7,944 nt of DNA from Bacteroidota bacterium (GCA_025359355.1 JANYGR010000047.1:1-7944), one strand, 5' to 3'. Positions 1 to 5,976 are shown, numbered from the stretch's first letter. Notes: a model not told the origin generated them from the sequence alone. Translations and numbers: made by a program.

Positions 1-125
1 TTACAACAACGTCAAAAGCAAGACACCAGAAAACCAAAAAGCATCAAGCATTTAACAAATTACATCAAATCAATGAAGCAGACGATCCAGAACCTATAGT
101 GGGTGATCTCGAAGCAGTTGTTTGA
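1..125 (+). CDS. 3' end of an unidentified plus-strand gene (partial, frame uncertain)
   Basis: The left edge is open in two plus frames, so a gene probably enters from outside the window. The frame starting at base 3 gives 40 residues with an acidic tail (EADDPEPIVGDLEAVV) and stops with TGA at 123-125; its many G-starting codons look coding. The frame starting at base 1 gives 32 Lys/Gln-rich residues and stops with TAG at 97-99. That second frame would meet the facing zinc-protein gene at a palindromic CTATAG, much as the next convergent pair meets at TTAG (601-604). I cannot choose between them from so short a piece, and no domain is visible. In Polinton-like elements a polymerase, integrase or replication gene could lie here, but nothing in these residues shows that. 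Confidence 0.35.
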   Translation, partial: TTTSKARHQKTKKHQAFNKLHQINEADDPEPIVGDLEAVV

Positions 126-288
126 ACTCAGCAGAATAGCACGAACGACATTTAAATCGATCTATGATACCCTTTGATGCATAAAATCTAAGAAGTTTCA
201 TCTCTCGTTTACAGCAACAGCAGCGATAAGTGGCTTCTTTTTGATCCTCTGATTTAGTCTCAGCTTTTTCCACAGTTTTAGTAGACAT
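94..288 (-). CDS. Small four-cysteine zinc-binding protein (64 aa)
   Basis: A complete 64-residue ORF. About 20 polar, Lys/Glu-rich residues are followed by a compact Cys module: C23-C-C-C26 and C47-x2-C50, separated by 20 residues containing MKLLRFYASKG. Two CxxC knuckles at this spacing fit a zinc ribbon or treble-clef fold, typical of small viral nucleic-acid-binding or transcription-accessory proteins. C24 and C25 are extra cysteines inside the first knuckle. The role is unknown; regulation of transcription or replication is an inference from the fold only. It is divergent from the C2H2 gene at 368 across a 79-bp gap. The start is supported by CAATAT directly before the ATG, the same kind of element seen at the capsid genes. 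The C-terminus is basic and ends in RDHPL. Confidence 0.7.
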   Translation of the reverse strand: MSTKTVEKAETKSEDQKEATYRCCCCKREMKLLRFYASKGIIDRFKCRSCYSAEFKQLLRDHPL

Positions 289-367
289 ATATTGTTTATT
301 AAAATTATTCCTTTAACTCAATTTTTTAATTTAACAGAAATAAAGACTAACTCATATTACTAACTAA
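289..367. promoter_or_regulatory. Divergent intergenic region between the two zinc-protein genes
   Basis: This is 79 bp of very AT-rich DNA between two divergently transcribed small genes, so it should hold both promoters. On the minus side CAATAT abuts the ATG at 288. On the plus side the sequence before the ATG at 368 is TACTAACTAA, the weakest match in the window to the TATATA-like start element. No clear inverted repeat or tandem array is seen. Confidence 0.5.
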
Positions 368-604
368 ATGACCGATTCAAGAAAAGCGTATATGAAACTT
401 AAAAATGATTATAATGACCTGTTTGAAAAGTATGTATTATGCAGGAAAATTGCTCTTCAATTAGTTCACAGAGAAGAATGTATCGAACGGAGCGAGACGT
501 TTTGTCATATCTGTACCAAAAATTACTCTTGTCCGACAACATTATTGATTCATTTACAATCCAGACGGCATCTTGATAATGTAAAATCATACTGCCTAAA
601 TTAG
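368..604 (+). CDS. Small C2H2 (matrin/U1-like) zinc-finger protein (78 aa)
   Basis: The N-terminal half (about residues 4-40) is charged and probably helical (KAYMKLKNDYNDLFEKY). The C-terminal half holds one zinc finger, C46-x2-C49-x12-H62-x5-H68, with the context HLQSRRHL. The x5 spacing between the histidines and the SRRH context are those of the U1/matrin/JAZ-type C2H2 fingers, which often bind RNA or dsRNA rather than specific DNA. C25, C38 and C55 are additional cysteines. A regulatory or RNA-binding job is inferred from this alone. Its stop overlaps the stop of the facing protease gene by four bases (TTAG, 601-604), so the two transcripts converge. It lacks the strong TATATA start element of its neighbours and may be expressed in a different phase. 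It could also be an accessory protein acquired from the host. Confidence 0.72.
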   Translation: MTDSRKAYMKLKNDYNDLFEKYVLCRKIALQLVHREECIERSETFCHICTKNYSCPTTLLIHLQSRRHLDNVKSYCLN

Positions 605-2610
605 ATATAGTTGAACGGTTTTTGATGTTTTAACCTTTCAATTTCATTTTCATTTTTATTAACCATATATATTTTCATTTTGTCATCATACCCTGTTGCA
701 GAAGCGAATGACTGCCCTCGATACCGATCAATCAAGAAGCGCATGGCAAAGAACCCACAGTTAGATGACTGATCAGATTGCTGAACCACATTATTAACCT
801 TTAATTTTAATAAATTCTTTGGCTTTATCATCTGAACAATAAGCTTTATATCAGGCAATAAATCAGGTGGTATGGCATCTGCAAATGAATTGTAGTACTC
901 AATACTATTACTGGACTCAGGGGTATCTCTTCCATCAATATAGACAGCTACCCAATGCTTACCCGGTTGACTGCTCCTGTCTGTATTCATAATAAAAGAC
1001 ACCCTTGATTGTGGCTTTACATGTGGTAAGATTGTCTTGATCTCGTCTCTCATAATTGTACCTAGATAACCTCTATCACGGTAACGAGCCATTACACGGT
1101 CTATTTCATCATCATAAACACCTTCTTCATGACTTGATCCTTTGCCTTCTTTAATCATTCTAGCTCTCCATTTTTGGAATGTTTCTTTTGCTTTCCCACG
1201 TGTGTCTCTTGGTACGTGATGTCGATATTTGGCCATATCACTAAACATATTCCGTTGTGCTTGTATTTCTTGTTTTTCAATTTCTTGTTTTTCAAAATCT
1301 TGTTCTTGTTCTTGTTCTTGTTCTTGTTCTTGTTCTTGTTCTTGTTCTTGTTCTTGTTCTTGTTCTTCAATTGCTTGATCAAACGAAGGATTAAAGTGAA
1401 TAGGATTTCTTTTATCAAACTCATCCCCCGGTGCAAAGTGAATGGGAGAGTCTCGTGGTGAATCTGTAGGCGGTCGTTTTTGTTCTTCTATTTTTTCTTT
1501 CTCTGCTCTTCTTTGTTCTTCTTTTTTTTCTTTCTCTACTCTTCTTTGTTCTTCTAAATAATCCCGCCTATTTAGCTGAAATTGTTGTAATCTGCGTGTC
1601 TCAGGAGTTAGAGGTTCTGTTAGAGGTGGTTCTATTTCAGATTTTGGTTCATAATATGGTCGCTCTTGTAAATCAGTCACTTCCATTGGTGATGATGATG
1701 ACGATGAAGATGATGATGGCTCACTTAATAGTTTCTTCGCATCCTCCAAACGTTGATACAAATCTTTGTCGGTATCAGGCTTTCCTTTTGTGGGTCCAAA
1801 AACATCTGGATGAAAATCAGGTGTGATGTCATCTACTTCTAATTTAAGTTGCCTTTTAGTTTTTGGTTTATCTCTGATTATAGGATTGATGTTTTGATAA
1901 GATGAACTGGATGATGAGGAATCGGCTGGTTTCGGCACAACATCATCTGGATTAATATACAAATGCATTAAGTTATAATATTCCAACCACTTCTTACCGA
2001 TGTTAACCGTAGGATTTTTTAAAAACTTAATAAATGCTGGGTTATTATACATTGCATTTATCCGGTCTAGCTCTGACATAGCTTTTATCCGGTCTCTATC
2101 TGTTACAACTAGGTCGTGTGTGTCATCCGGCTTATTGTCAGCTTCACCAGGTTGTCGATTATTTGATACCACCAATTGATTATTTGATACCACCAATTTA
2201 TTTTTTGCTTCTTCAAGTTGTCGAGCGGTTTTAACGGCATCATTTATCAACTTATTGTTATTATCATCCAAATTAGCATTAACTCCTTTAACACCTGAGT
2301 TACCAACTGTTACAATGTTATTAGGTTTACCTGATGGACCTATAGGATTTGCTTTTTCTCTTCTTCTTGTGCGTCTTGCAGGATTTGCTTTTTCTCTTCT
2401 TCTTGTGCTTCTTGCAGGTGCTTGATTGATGTTCACGATTGCTTTTGCGGAATTGGTGATTTTCGTCTTCTTGGATTTCATTGTCTTTTTCAAAAGTTTA
2501 TAGATAGATGCAAGTTCTTTGTTGGTCAACTTGGAATTTACATAAACCTTTTTTCCTTTTACAATAAAATACTTTTTACCACTAGAACTTTCATGTAGTT
2601 TTGGTTTCAT
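601..2610 (-). CDS. PRO: Adenain/Ulp1-type capsid maturation cysteine protease with a long repeat-rich N-terminal region
   Basis: A 669-residue protein whose last ~190 residues are an adenovirus-type (C5/Ulp1, C48-like) cysteine protease. Visible catalytic elements are H552 in GKHWVAVYI, N574 in IEYYNSF, Q611 and C618 in QSDQSSNCGFF. The Gln lies seven residues before the Cys, as in adenain. Adenain has Glu and Ulp1 has Asp where this protein has N574. In related viruses this enzyme cleaves capsid and core precursors during maturation. Polinton proteases are usually far shorter; here about 450 residues precede the domain. They start with a Lys-rich motif (residues 11-42, KKYFIVKGKKVYVNSKL) and continue as low-complexity sequence: poly-Ser tracts near 230-237 and 299-307, an 11-residue EEQRRxEKEK repeat near 352-377, and an (EQ)n run near 415-438. 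The leader could be a scaffold or core precursor released by self-cleavage (inference). It follows the 154-aa gene by 20 bp, with TATATTATA touching the ATG. Confidence 0.88.
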   Translation of the reverse strand: MKPKLHESSSGKKYFIVKGKKVYVNSKLTNKELASIYKLLKKTMKSKKTKITNSAKAIVNINQAPARSTRRREKANPARRTRRREKANPIGPSGKPNNIVTVGNSGVKGVNANLDDNNNKLINDAVKTARQLEEAKNKLVVSNNQLVVSNNRQPGEADNKPDDTHDLVVTDRDRIKAMSELDRINAMYNNPAFIKFLKNPTVNIGKKWLEYYNLMHLYINPDDVVPKPADSSSSSSSYQNINPIIRDKPKTKRQLKLEVDDITPDFHPDVFGPTKGKPDTDKDLYQRLEDAKKLLSEPSSSSSSSSSPMEVTDLQERPYYEPKSEIEPPLTEPLTPETRRLQQFQLNRRDYLEEQRRVEKEKKEEQRRAEKEKIEEQKRPPTDSPRDSPIHFAPGDEFDKRNPIHFNPSFDQAIEEQEQEQEQEQEQEQEQEQEQEQDFEKQEIEKQEIQAQRNMFSDMAKYRHHVPRDTRGKAKETFQKWRARMIKEGKGSSHEEGVYDDEIDRVMARYRDRGYLGTIMRDEIKTILPHVKPQSRVSFIMNTDRSSQPGKHWVAVYIDGRDTPESSNSIEYYNSFADAIPPDLLPDIKLIVQMIKPKNLLKLKVNNVVQQSDQSSNCGFFAMRFLIDRYRGQSFASATGYDDKMKIYMVNKNENEIERLKHQKPFNYI
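1265..1294. repeat. 15-bp perfect tandem duplication
   Basis: ATTTCTTGTTTTTCA occurs at 1265-1279 and again at 1280-1294 with no mismatch. On the coding (minus) strand it gives a five-residue EKQEI-type repeat directly after the (EQ)n run of the protease leader. Confidence 0.9.
1299..1367. repeat. Hexanucleotide microsatellite (GAACAA)n in the protease gene
   Basis: Sixty-nine bases are a pure CTTGTT/AACAAG hexamer array of about 11.5 units. It encodes alternating Glu-Gln in the protease frame. Every unit uses the same two codons, so it arose by recent slippage rather than by selection on protein sequence alone. It leaves other frames open on both strands (Asn-Lys and Leu-Phe runs), which produces spurious ORFs. 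Confidence 0.95.
1481..1556. repeat. 33-bp tandem repeat, about 2.3 copies
   Basis: Copies at 1481-1513 and 1514-1546 match at 31 of 33 bases, and the first 10 bases recur at 1547-1556. The coding strand reads EEQRRVEKEKK, EEQRRAEKEKI, EEQKR, an 11-residue highly charged unit that should form continuous helix. Confidence 0.9.
1690..1718. repeat. TGA/TCA trinucleotide tract encoding poly-Ser
   Basis: An impure run of GAT/GAC/GAA triplets on the plus strand reads as TCA, TCG and TTC-type triplets on the coding strand, giving a run of about nine serines (residues near 299-307). Interruptions such as ACGATGAAG suggest it is older than the GAACAA array. Confidence 0.75.
2050..2095. repeat. Imperfect 27-bp-period duplication
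   Basis: CATTGCATTTATCCGGTCT (2050-2068) and CATAGCTTTTATCCGGTCT (2077-2095) match at 17 of 19 bases with a 27-bp period. They encode the repeated DRIKAM / DRINAM motifs of the protease leader. Confidence 0.75.
2157..2198. repeat. 21-bp perfect tandem duplication
   Basis: The 21-bp unit at 2157-2177 is repeated exactly at 2178-2198. On the coding strand it gives two NxLVVSN-type units. The perfect identity indicates a recent event. Confidence 0.9.
2345..2416. repeat. 36-bp tandem duplication, 35/36 identical
   Basis: Copies at 2345-2380 and 2381-2416 differ at one base (GCG versus GCT). The coding strand gives two 12-residue units built on RRREKANP, so the duplication doubles a strongly basic patch in the protease leader. 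Confidence 0.92.
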
Positions 2611-2619
2611 TATAATATA
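2611..2619 (-). promoter_or_regulatory. TATATA-like start element of the protease gene
   Basis: TATATTATA sits immediately before the ATG at 2610, inside the 20-bp gap after the 154-aa gene. It matches the elements at the other starts in the window, and suggests the protease can be transcribed separately from its upstream neighbour. Confidence 0.5.
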
Positions 2620-2630
2620 GATTAGATAAT

Positions 2631-3095
2631 TTAGATACCCAATGATTTTGCAAGTTGTTCGGCTACAGAATCACGGATTCGATAACTTTGACTCTGTGCC
2701 GATGCTTGTTGTGCTGATGGTAAAAGTACGAGCTTATTAACTGGTTTGTTGTTCTGTTGCTTACGGATTGCTTTATTACTCTTCTTTTGCATCATAGCCA
2801 GGTCCCTAACCATTTCTTTCAGGTCGTCAAATTCATTCTTTGGAGTAAAGCTTGGAAAGGCAATGTCATCTCGTGATCGTGGTTTTCGTGTTGGTTTTTT
2901 CTTTGAGATAACAAAATCCCCATCATCACTTGACGAGTCACTGTCTTTATCATCTTGTGAACTTAAATCATATTCATCAGCTGTTTCCTGTTTCTTATTC
3001 TTGAGTGCTGTCATCCGTGTTTCTCTTCCTTTCTTTAAATTGGCAAGTCTAGCCAAGCGCTGTTTTTCAGTCATTGATTTCTTAGTTTCTGCCAT
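2631..3095 (-). CDS. Charged virion- or assembly-associated protein of unknown function (154 aa)
   Basis: I do not recognise this gene with confidence. The N-terminus (about residues 8-35, MTEKQRLARLANLKKGRE) is a basic, helical segment of a kind I have seen in hypothetical proteins of Polinton-like and giant viruses. Next comes an acidic, Ser-rich stretch (about 38-60, SSQDDKDSDSSSDDGDF), likely phosphorylatable and disordered, then a basic patch (KKKPTRKPRSR). A helical segment with coiled-coil character follows (about 88-112, FDDLKEMVRDLAMMQKK), and the end is Gln/Ser-rich. No membrane segment, Cys pair or catalytic motif is visible. It is the first gene of the leftward block, 20 bp ahead of the protease and divergent from the capsid block, so a structural, scaffold or protease-substrate role is plausible. 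TTAT touches the start codon and a further TATTATAT lies about 20 bp upstream. Confidence 0.75.
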   Translation of the reverse strand: MAETKKSMTEKQRLARLANLKKGRETRMTALKNKKQETADEYDLSSQDDKDSDSSSDDGDFVISKKKPTRKPRSRDDIAFPSFTPKNEFDDLKEMVRDLAMMQKKSNKAIRKQQNNKPVNKLVLLPSAQQASAQSQSYRIRDSVAEQLAKSLGI

Positions 3096-3131
3096 ATAAG
3101 ATTAATTGATATAATAATTTTTCTTTGTATC

Positions 3132-3180
3132 GGTTGAATGTGGTTGATTGTTGGTTGTAATTCTGTTGTAAGTTGGTTGA
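3132..3180. repeat. Helically phased GGTTGA-type repeat array
   Basis: GGTTG begins at 3132, 3142, 3153 and 3175, with a one-mismatch copy (TGTTG) at 3164. Steps are 10, 11, 11 and 11 bp, close to one turn of B-DNA. The units read GGTTGAATGT, GGTTGATTGTT, GGTTGTAATTC, TGTTGTAAGTT and GGTTGA, so it is a degenerate 11-bp tandem array centred in the divergent promoter. Confidence 0.7.
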
Positions 3181-3199
3181 ATAATTTTTCTCTTTATAC

Positions 3200-3206
3200 T
3201 ATATAG
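3200..3206 (+). promoter_or_regulatory. TATATAG start element of the penton-like gene
   Basis: TATATAG directly abuts the ATG at 3207 and is preceded by a pyrimidine-rich run. It marks the beginning of the rightward capsid block. Confidence 0.5.
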
Positions 3207-4013
3207 ATGTTTGTCAGGAACCCGTATTTTCTGTATGTTAACAGCCGAGAACGCCTATCAGGTACAGACAGTGACTTCACATATGCAGTGAACTATCCAG
3301 AAGGCGAAGAGTTTACCCACTGTGTGCTCTTGAATGCTCTTATACCGAAATCATATTACTTAATACAGAATAATACCCCACTTGATGATAAATTCCAACT
3401 TGATGAAAATGGAACAACGGTCACAATTACGGTACCACTTGGCAATTACACTCTAACCACTTTCAAGAACACTATAGGAGCGCTTTTAACTGCTGCCTCG
3501 CCAAATGGATTAACATATACTCTATCATACCCCGCTAATAACATGCCGGACACTGGTCGATGGACCTACGCGCAAAATAATGCAGCGATTCAGTCAACAA
3601 TCATTTGTAACGAACATCTCTATGAACCCTTTGGCCTGTTACGTGGGTCAACAAATGCATTCATAGGGGCAACGTTAACCAGTACAGCAGTAATTAAGAT
3701 GCAAAGTGAAGACCGTTTATTGATATCTTCCTCACTAATTAACAATGGTAGAGACAGTATTTTAGCGTCAATCAACAGTACGAGTTCAATTAACTATAGC
3801 AGCATCAATTATGAATGTCCTGATTGCCAGTTTTACTCTCATCAAATCAAAAAACAGTTAAATACAGTCAGTTTCACATTAACAGATGAAGACTTTGAGG
3901 TTATTTCAACTAATGGTCTTAACATCAACCTCTCAATTTTATTTTATCGAGCTGACCCAGTATATGATCAAATTCGTGATGTCATAAAAATGATTCTGTT
4001 GGAGAAAAAATAA
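3207..4013 (+). CDS. Penton-like minor capsid protein (268 aa)
   Basis: The N-terminus carries the pattern I associate with penton (single jelly-roll vertex) proteins of Polinton-like viruses and virophages: FLYVNSRERLSGTDSDFTY, then FTHCVLLNALIPKSYYLIQ (about residues 8-55). Alternating strand-like segments follow to the end (TVTITVPLGNYTLTTF, NTVSFTLTDEDFEV, LNINLSILFYR), as expected of a beta sandwich. A CPDC pair (about residues 203-206) could bind metal or form a disulfide. In relatives this protein forms the pentameric vertices of the icosahedral capsid. Its place directly before the major capsid protein, 20 bp away, supports the call. It has no signal peptide or membrane helix. The N-terminal pattern has an echo in the 160-aa protein downstream. 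The identification is by motif and context, not by database search. Confidence 0.78.
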   Translation: MFVRNPYFLYVNSRERLSGTDSDFTYAVNYPEGEEFTHCVLLNALIPKSYYLIQNNTPLDDKFQLDENGTTVTITVPLGNYTLTTFKNTIGALLTAASPNGLTYTLSYPANNMPDTGRWTYAQNNAAIQSTIICNEHLYEPFGLLRGSTNAFIGATLTSTAVIKMQSEDRLLISSSLINNGRDSILASINSTSSINYSSINYECPDCQFYSHQIKKQLNTVSFTLTDEDFEVISTNGLNINLSILFYRADPVYDQIRDVIKMILLEKK

Positions 4014-4024
4014 TATCTTCGTAA

Positions 4025-4033
4025 TATATATAA
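4025..4033 (+). promoter_or_regulatory. TATATATAA start element of the major capsid gene
   Basis: TATATATAA runs straight into the ATG at 4034 and fills much of the 20-bp gap after the penton-like gene. It is the longest uninterrupted TA run among the start elements, fitting the most highly expressed gene. Confidence 0.5.
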
Positions 4034-5467
4034 ATGGCATCAGAATCTAGCATAGCTGAAGGAAGCAACATTGTCACCGCTGATGAATTGAATTTTCAAC
4101 AGAAATCATTTTCTCATAGTTCGACAAGGTATAATGCTCAATTTCCTAATACATTCGGTCAGGCAATTAATTTGAATCAATCTACTACGCCTGTGACTAT
4201 CAATATCGGTCCTAACGTAATGAATCTAGGAGAGGCGATATTGAACTATCAACTAAACTTACCGGCAGCTGCTGCATACATTTGGTATCATCGCCAGGCT
4301 CTACCAGGTGTTAGTCACATACAATACTACGCAAATAATTCAATGTATATCGTTGATCTGGATAATGTCAGCAACTACTGCGACATCATGATTAAGAAAG
4401 AGACATCGAGAGAAGATTTCCTATCAATGGACCCATTATTGAATGGTGTAGGACAAAGTAATAGTGTAGTGAATGTCGTTCCTGCATTACGTAATTCTAA
4501 CACTACAGTAGGAAACCTTCCAAATCTGGCGGCAAATCCAAGCTCTATGAATTTTACAGAACCGGCTTACTTTGATGTTTCAGCCCTTGCTCAACCTGTT
4601 ACCCTCATTATATCCTTCAAGTTGAAATTGATTAAAAATACATGGTTCAGTTGCGCGAAGGAGATGTACTGCCCACTTACGACCTACCTCAAAATCTACT
4701 TTGGACCTCTTAGCAAGATCGCGTACAACAGTACATCAAACGCATCACCGTCTGCTGGAGTTAAGACTAGTTACAATGGAGGAGCCGCAGCAGGAGCAAA
4801 TGCAACAATTACAAATTTACAGCTTATGTTACCTATTGAGACTAACGAAAATATTATATCAATGATGCAGAATAAGGTCTTGACATCGGGTCTATCATAT
4901 ATTATTCCTTATCCAGTTGCATTTAAGAACAGTAACAATGGGAACTCACAGACGATCTCAATTCAGTTTGATAGTACGAATGGCCGGACCCTGCAGAAGG
5001 TCATACATGCAGTCTTCAACAACCTTGAGGATTTGGATACAGCATTTGACCACCAAAATAATGATGTAATCGCTGGTAGTGCAGTTACCGCAGCCCTCCA
5101 GAAGGTCCAGTCATATTATACGATGATCAACTCAAAGAGGCAACAGGATCTCACCCTAGATTGCACAGCAGCTGGACCATATCTTGATTATTTACAGAAC
5201 AGGAAGTATCTAGAAGGTAGCATCTTAAGCAACTTGAACGTTTATCAGTATAATTGGCATCATACAGATGATTTCTGTCAGTTTGGGAGTAACTATGATC
5301 AACAGAACACCGGAGAATTAGTGTCAGGTATACCGTTAAATTTATCACCAATCACATGGGCTTTTAATGGTCAAATAATGCGTAGTAATGCATTTCAACA
5401 TTACACATGGGCTATATTTTCAAAGAAGATGGTAATTGAACCAACTGGCCAAATTATAGTTGAATAA
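4034..5467 (+). CDS. MCP: Major capsid protein, probable double jelly roll (477 aa)
   Basis: The length, position and motifs fit the hexon-like major capsid protein of Polinton/adintovirus-type viruses. The N-terminal jelly roll includes the segment GVSHIQYYANNSMYIVDLDN followed by YCDIMIKKETSREDFLSMD, a layout (strand, aromatic-rich loop, long helix ending in an E-x-FL-x-x-D motif) that I recognise from this family. The C-terminal part has SGIPLNLSPITWAFNG and ends HYTWAIFSKKMVIEPTG, again a family-like ending in which the last strands close the second jelly roll. A low-complexity Ala/Gly/Asn/Ser loop (about residues 233-256) separates the two halves and may form a surface tower. No transmembrane segment is present. 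It would trimerise into capsomers. Upstream gap is 20 bp and downstream gap 26 bp. Virophage-type capsid proteins are the main alternative within the same fold. Confidence 0.82.
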   Translation: MASESSIAEGSNIVTADELNFQQKSFSHSSTRYNAQFPNTFGQAINLNQSTTPVTINIGPNVMNLGEAILNYQLNLPAAAAYIWYHRQALPGVSHIQYYANNSMYIVDLDNVSNYCDIMIKKETSREDFLSMDPLLNGVGQSNSVVNVVPALRNSNTTVGNLPNLAANPSSMNFTEPAYFDVSALAQPVTLIISFKLKLIKNTWFSCAKEMYCPLTTYLKIYFGPLSKIAYNSTSNASPSAGVKTSYNGGAAAGANATITNLQLMLPIETNENIISMMQNKVLTSGLSYIIPYPVAFKNSNNGNSQTISIQFDSTNGRTLQKVIHAVFNNLEDLDTAFDHQNNDVIAGSAVTAALQKVQSYYTMINSKRQQDLTLDCTAAGPYLDYLQNRKYLEGSILSNLNVYQYNWHHTDDFCQFGSNYDQQNTGELVSGIPLNLSPITWAFNGQIMRSNAFQHYTWAIFSKKMVIEPTGQIIVE

Positions 5468-5486
5468 TTTATTATCTAAGTATACA

Positions 5487-5493
5487 ATATAAA
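5487..5493 (+). promoter_or_regulatory. ATATAAA start element of the 160-aa capsid-like gene
   Basis: ATATAAA touches the ATG at 5494 within the 26-bp gap after the major capsid gene; a second TATA motif (GTATAC) is 5 bp further upstream. Confidence 0.45.
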
Positions 5494-5976
5494 ATGCGTG
5501 AAATAATTGATAGACAAACTTTTCTTATATCGGTTAATATGTTTAATTTTAACACTGGGGTCAATAGAGTTTCTTCACAAGTTAACCTGCCAATGAATTT
5601 AAGATTTGCAGCCGATGAACTTGTTTTAAAACATATCTCATATAATTCTGCTATTCCTCCAAATCAGGCAACAGCTGATATAAATGATATGGTTCAGATA
5701 TGGTGCAATATAACCAATGATAATCTAATTGGATCTTTTACAAACAGTGGGCCAAATTCATTACCTGTTAACGTCACTTTGAATAATCATTTTACGATTA
5801 GTAATTATTTTCAAACAGGAAATTTTGTATTATCGTTTCAACAAACTGGAAGTACAGCAGCAAGTTATAACCCACAACCACTGATCTCGTCACAAGGAGC
5901 ACCACCTGCGCCACTAGTTCAAACAACATTCGGTGTTGTCGCAATAACAATTGAATTTCTGAAACACTCAAAATAA
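5494..5976 (+). CDS. Small beta-rich capsid-associated protein (160 aa)
   Basis: I do not recognise a named family. The protein is rich in Asn, Ser, Thr and hydrophobic strand segments, with no Cys pairs apart from a lone Cys in QIWCNITND. It has no membrane helix. Its start, FLISVNMFNFNTGVNRVSSQ, then VNLP, then DELVLKHISYN, follows the same order of elements as the penton-like protein (FLYVN, a Gly loop, VNYP, then THCVLLNALIP). This suggests a second single jelly-roll protein, perhaps a spike base, cement or alternative vertex protein, related by ancient duplication (inference). A Pro/Gln-rich stretch near residues 127-142 (QPLISSQGAPPAPLVQ) precedes a final strand. It sits between the capsid and ATPase genes with gaps of 26 and 21 bp, which fits a virion component. 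M16 is an alternative start, but M1 has the TATA-like element. Confidence 0.75.
   Translation: MREIIDRQTFLISVNMFNFNTGVNRVSSQVNLPMNLRFAADELVLKHISYNSAIPPNQATADINDMVQIWCNITNDNLIGSFTNSGPNSLPVNVTLNNHFTISNYFQTGNFVLSFQQTGSTAASYNPQPLISSQGAPPAPLVQTTFGVVAITIEFLKHSK

Larger units (their letters stand above)
3096..3206. promoter_or_regulatory. Divergent control region between protease and capsid blocks
   Basis: At 111 bp this is the longest gap between genes in the window, and it drives both main blocks. It holds TATATA-like elements near both starts and an 11-bp direct repeat, ATAATTTTTCT, at 3114-3124 and 3181-3191. Between those lies a phased GGTTG array (listed separately). Pyrimidine-rich TTTTTCT tracts lead into the capsid start. 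The layout resembles a regulated promoter with several copies of one factor site, though binding is inferred. Confidence 0.6.

Noticed and set aside
399..590. Minus-strand 63-aa frame opposite the C2H2 gene
   Set aside because: The plus-strand reading has a canonical zinc finger, while the antisense frame shows no motif.
1155..1461. Two open frames across the hexanucleotide array: a Leu-Phe-rich one on plus (1174-1461) and an Asn-Lys-rich one on minus (1155-1436)
   Set aside because: Both exist only because the GAACAA array contains no stop in several frames. They lie entirely inside the protease gene and have no start element or recognisable domain.
1596..1826. Plus-strand 76-aa open frame with a Met-rich run
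   Set aside because: The Met run is the TGA/ATG shadow of the poly-Ser tract of the protease gene. No independent support.
2746..3099. Plus-strand 117-aa open frame opposite the 154-aa gene
   Set aside because: It is fully antisense to a gene with better composition and a start element. The Ser/Phe/Leu richness is what reverse-complemented Lys/Glu/Asp codons produce.
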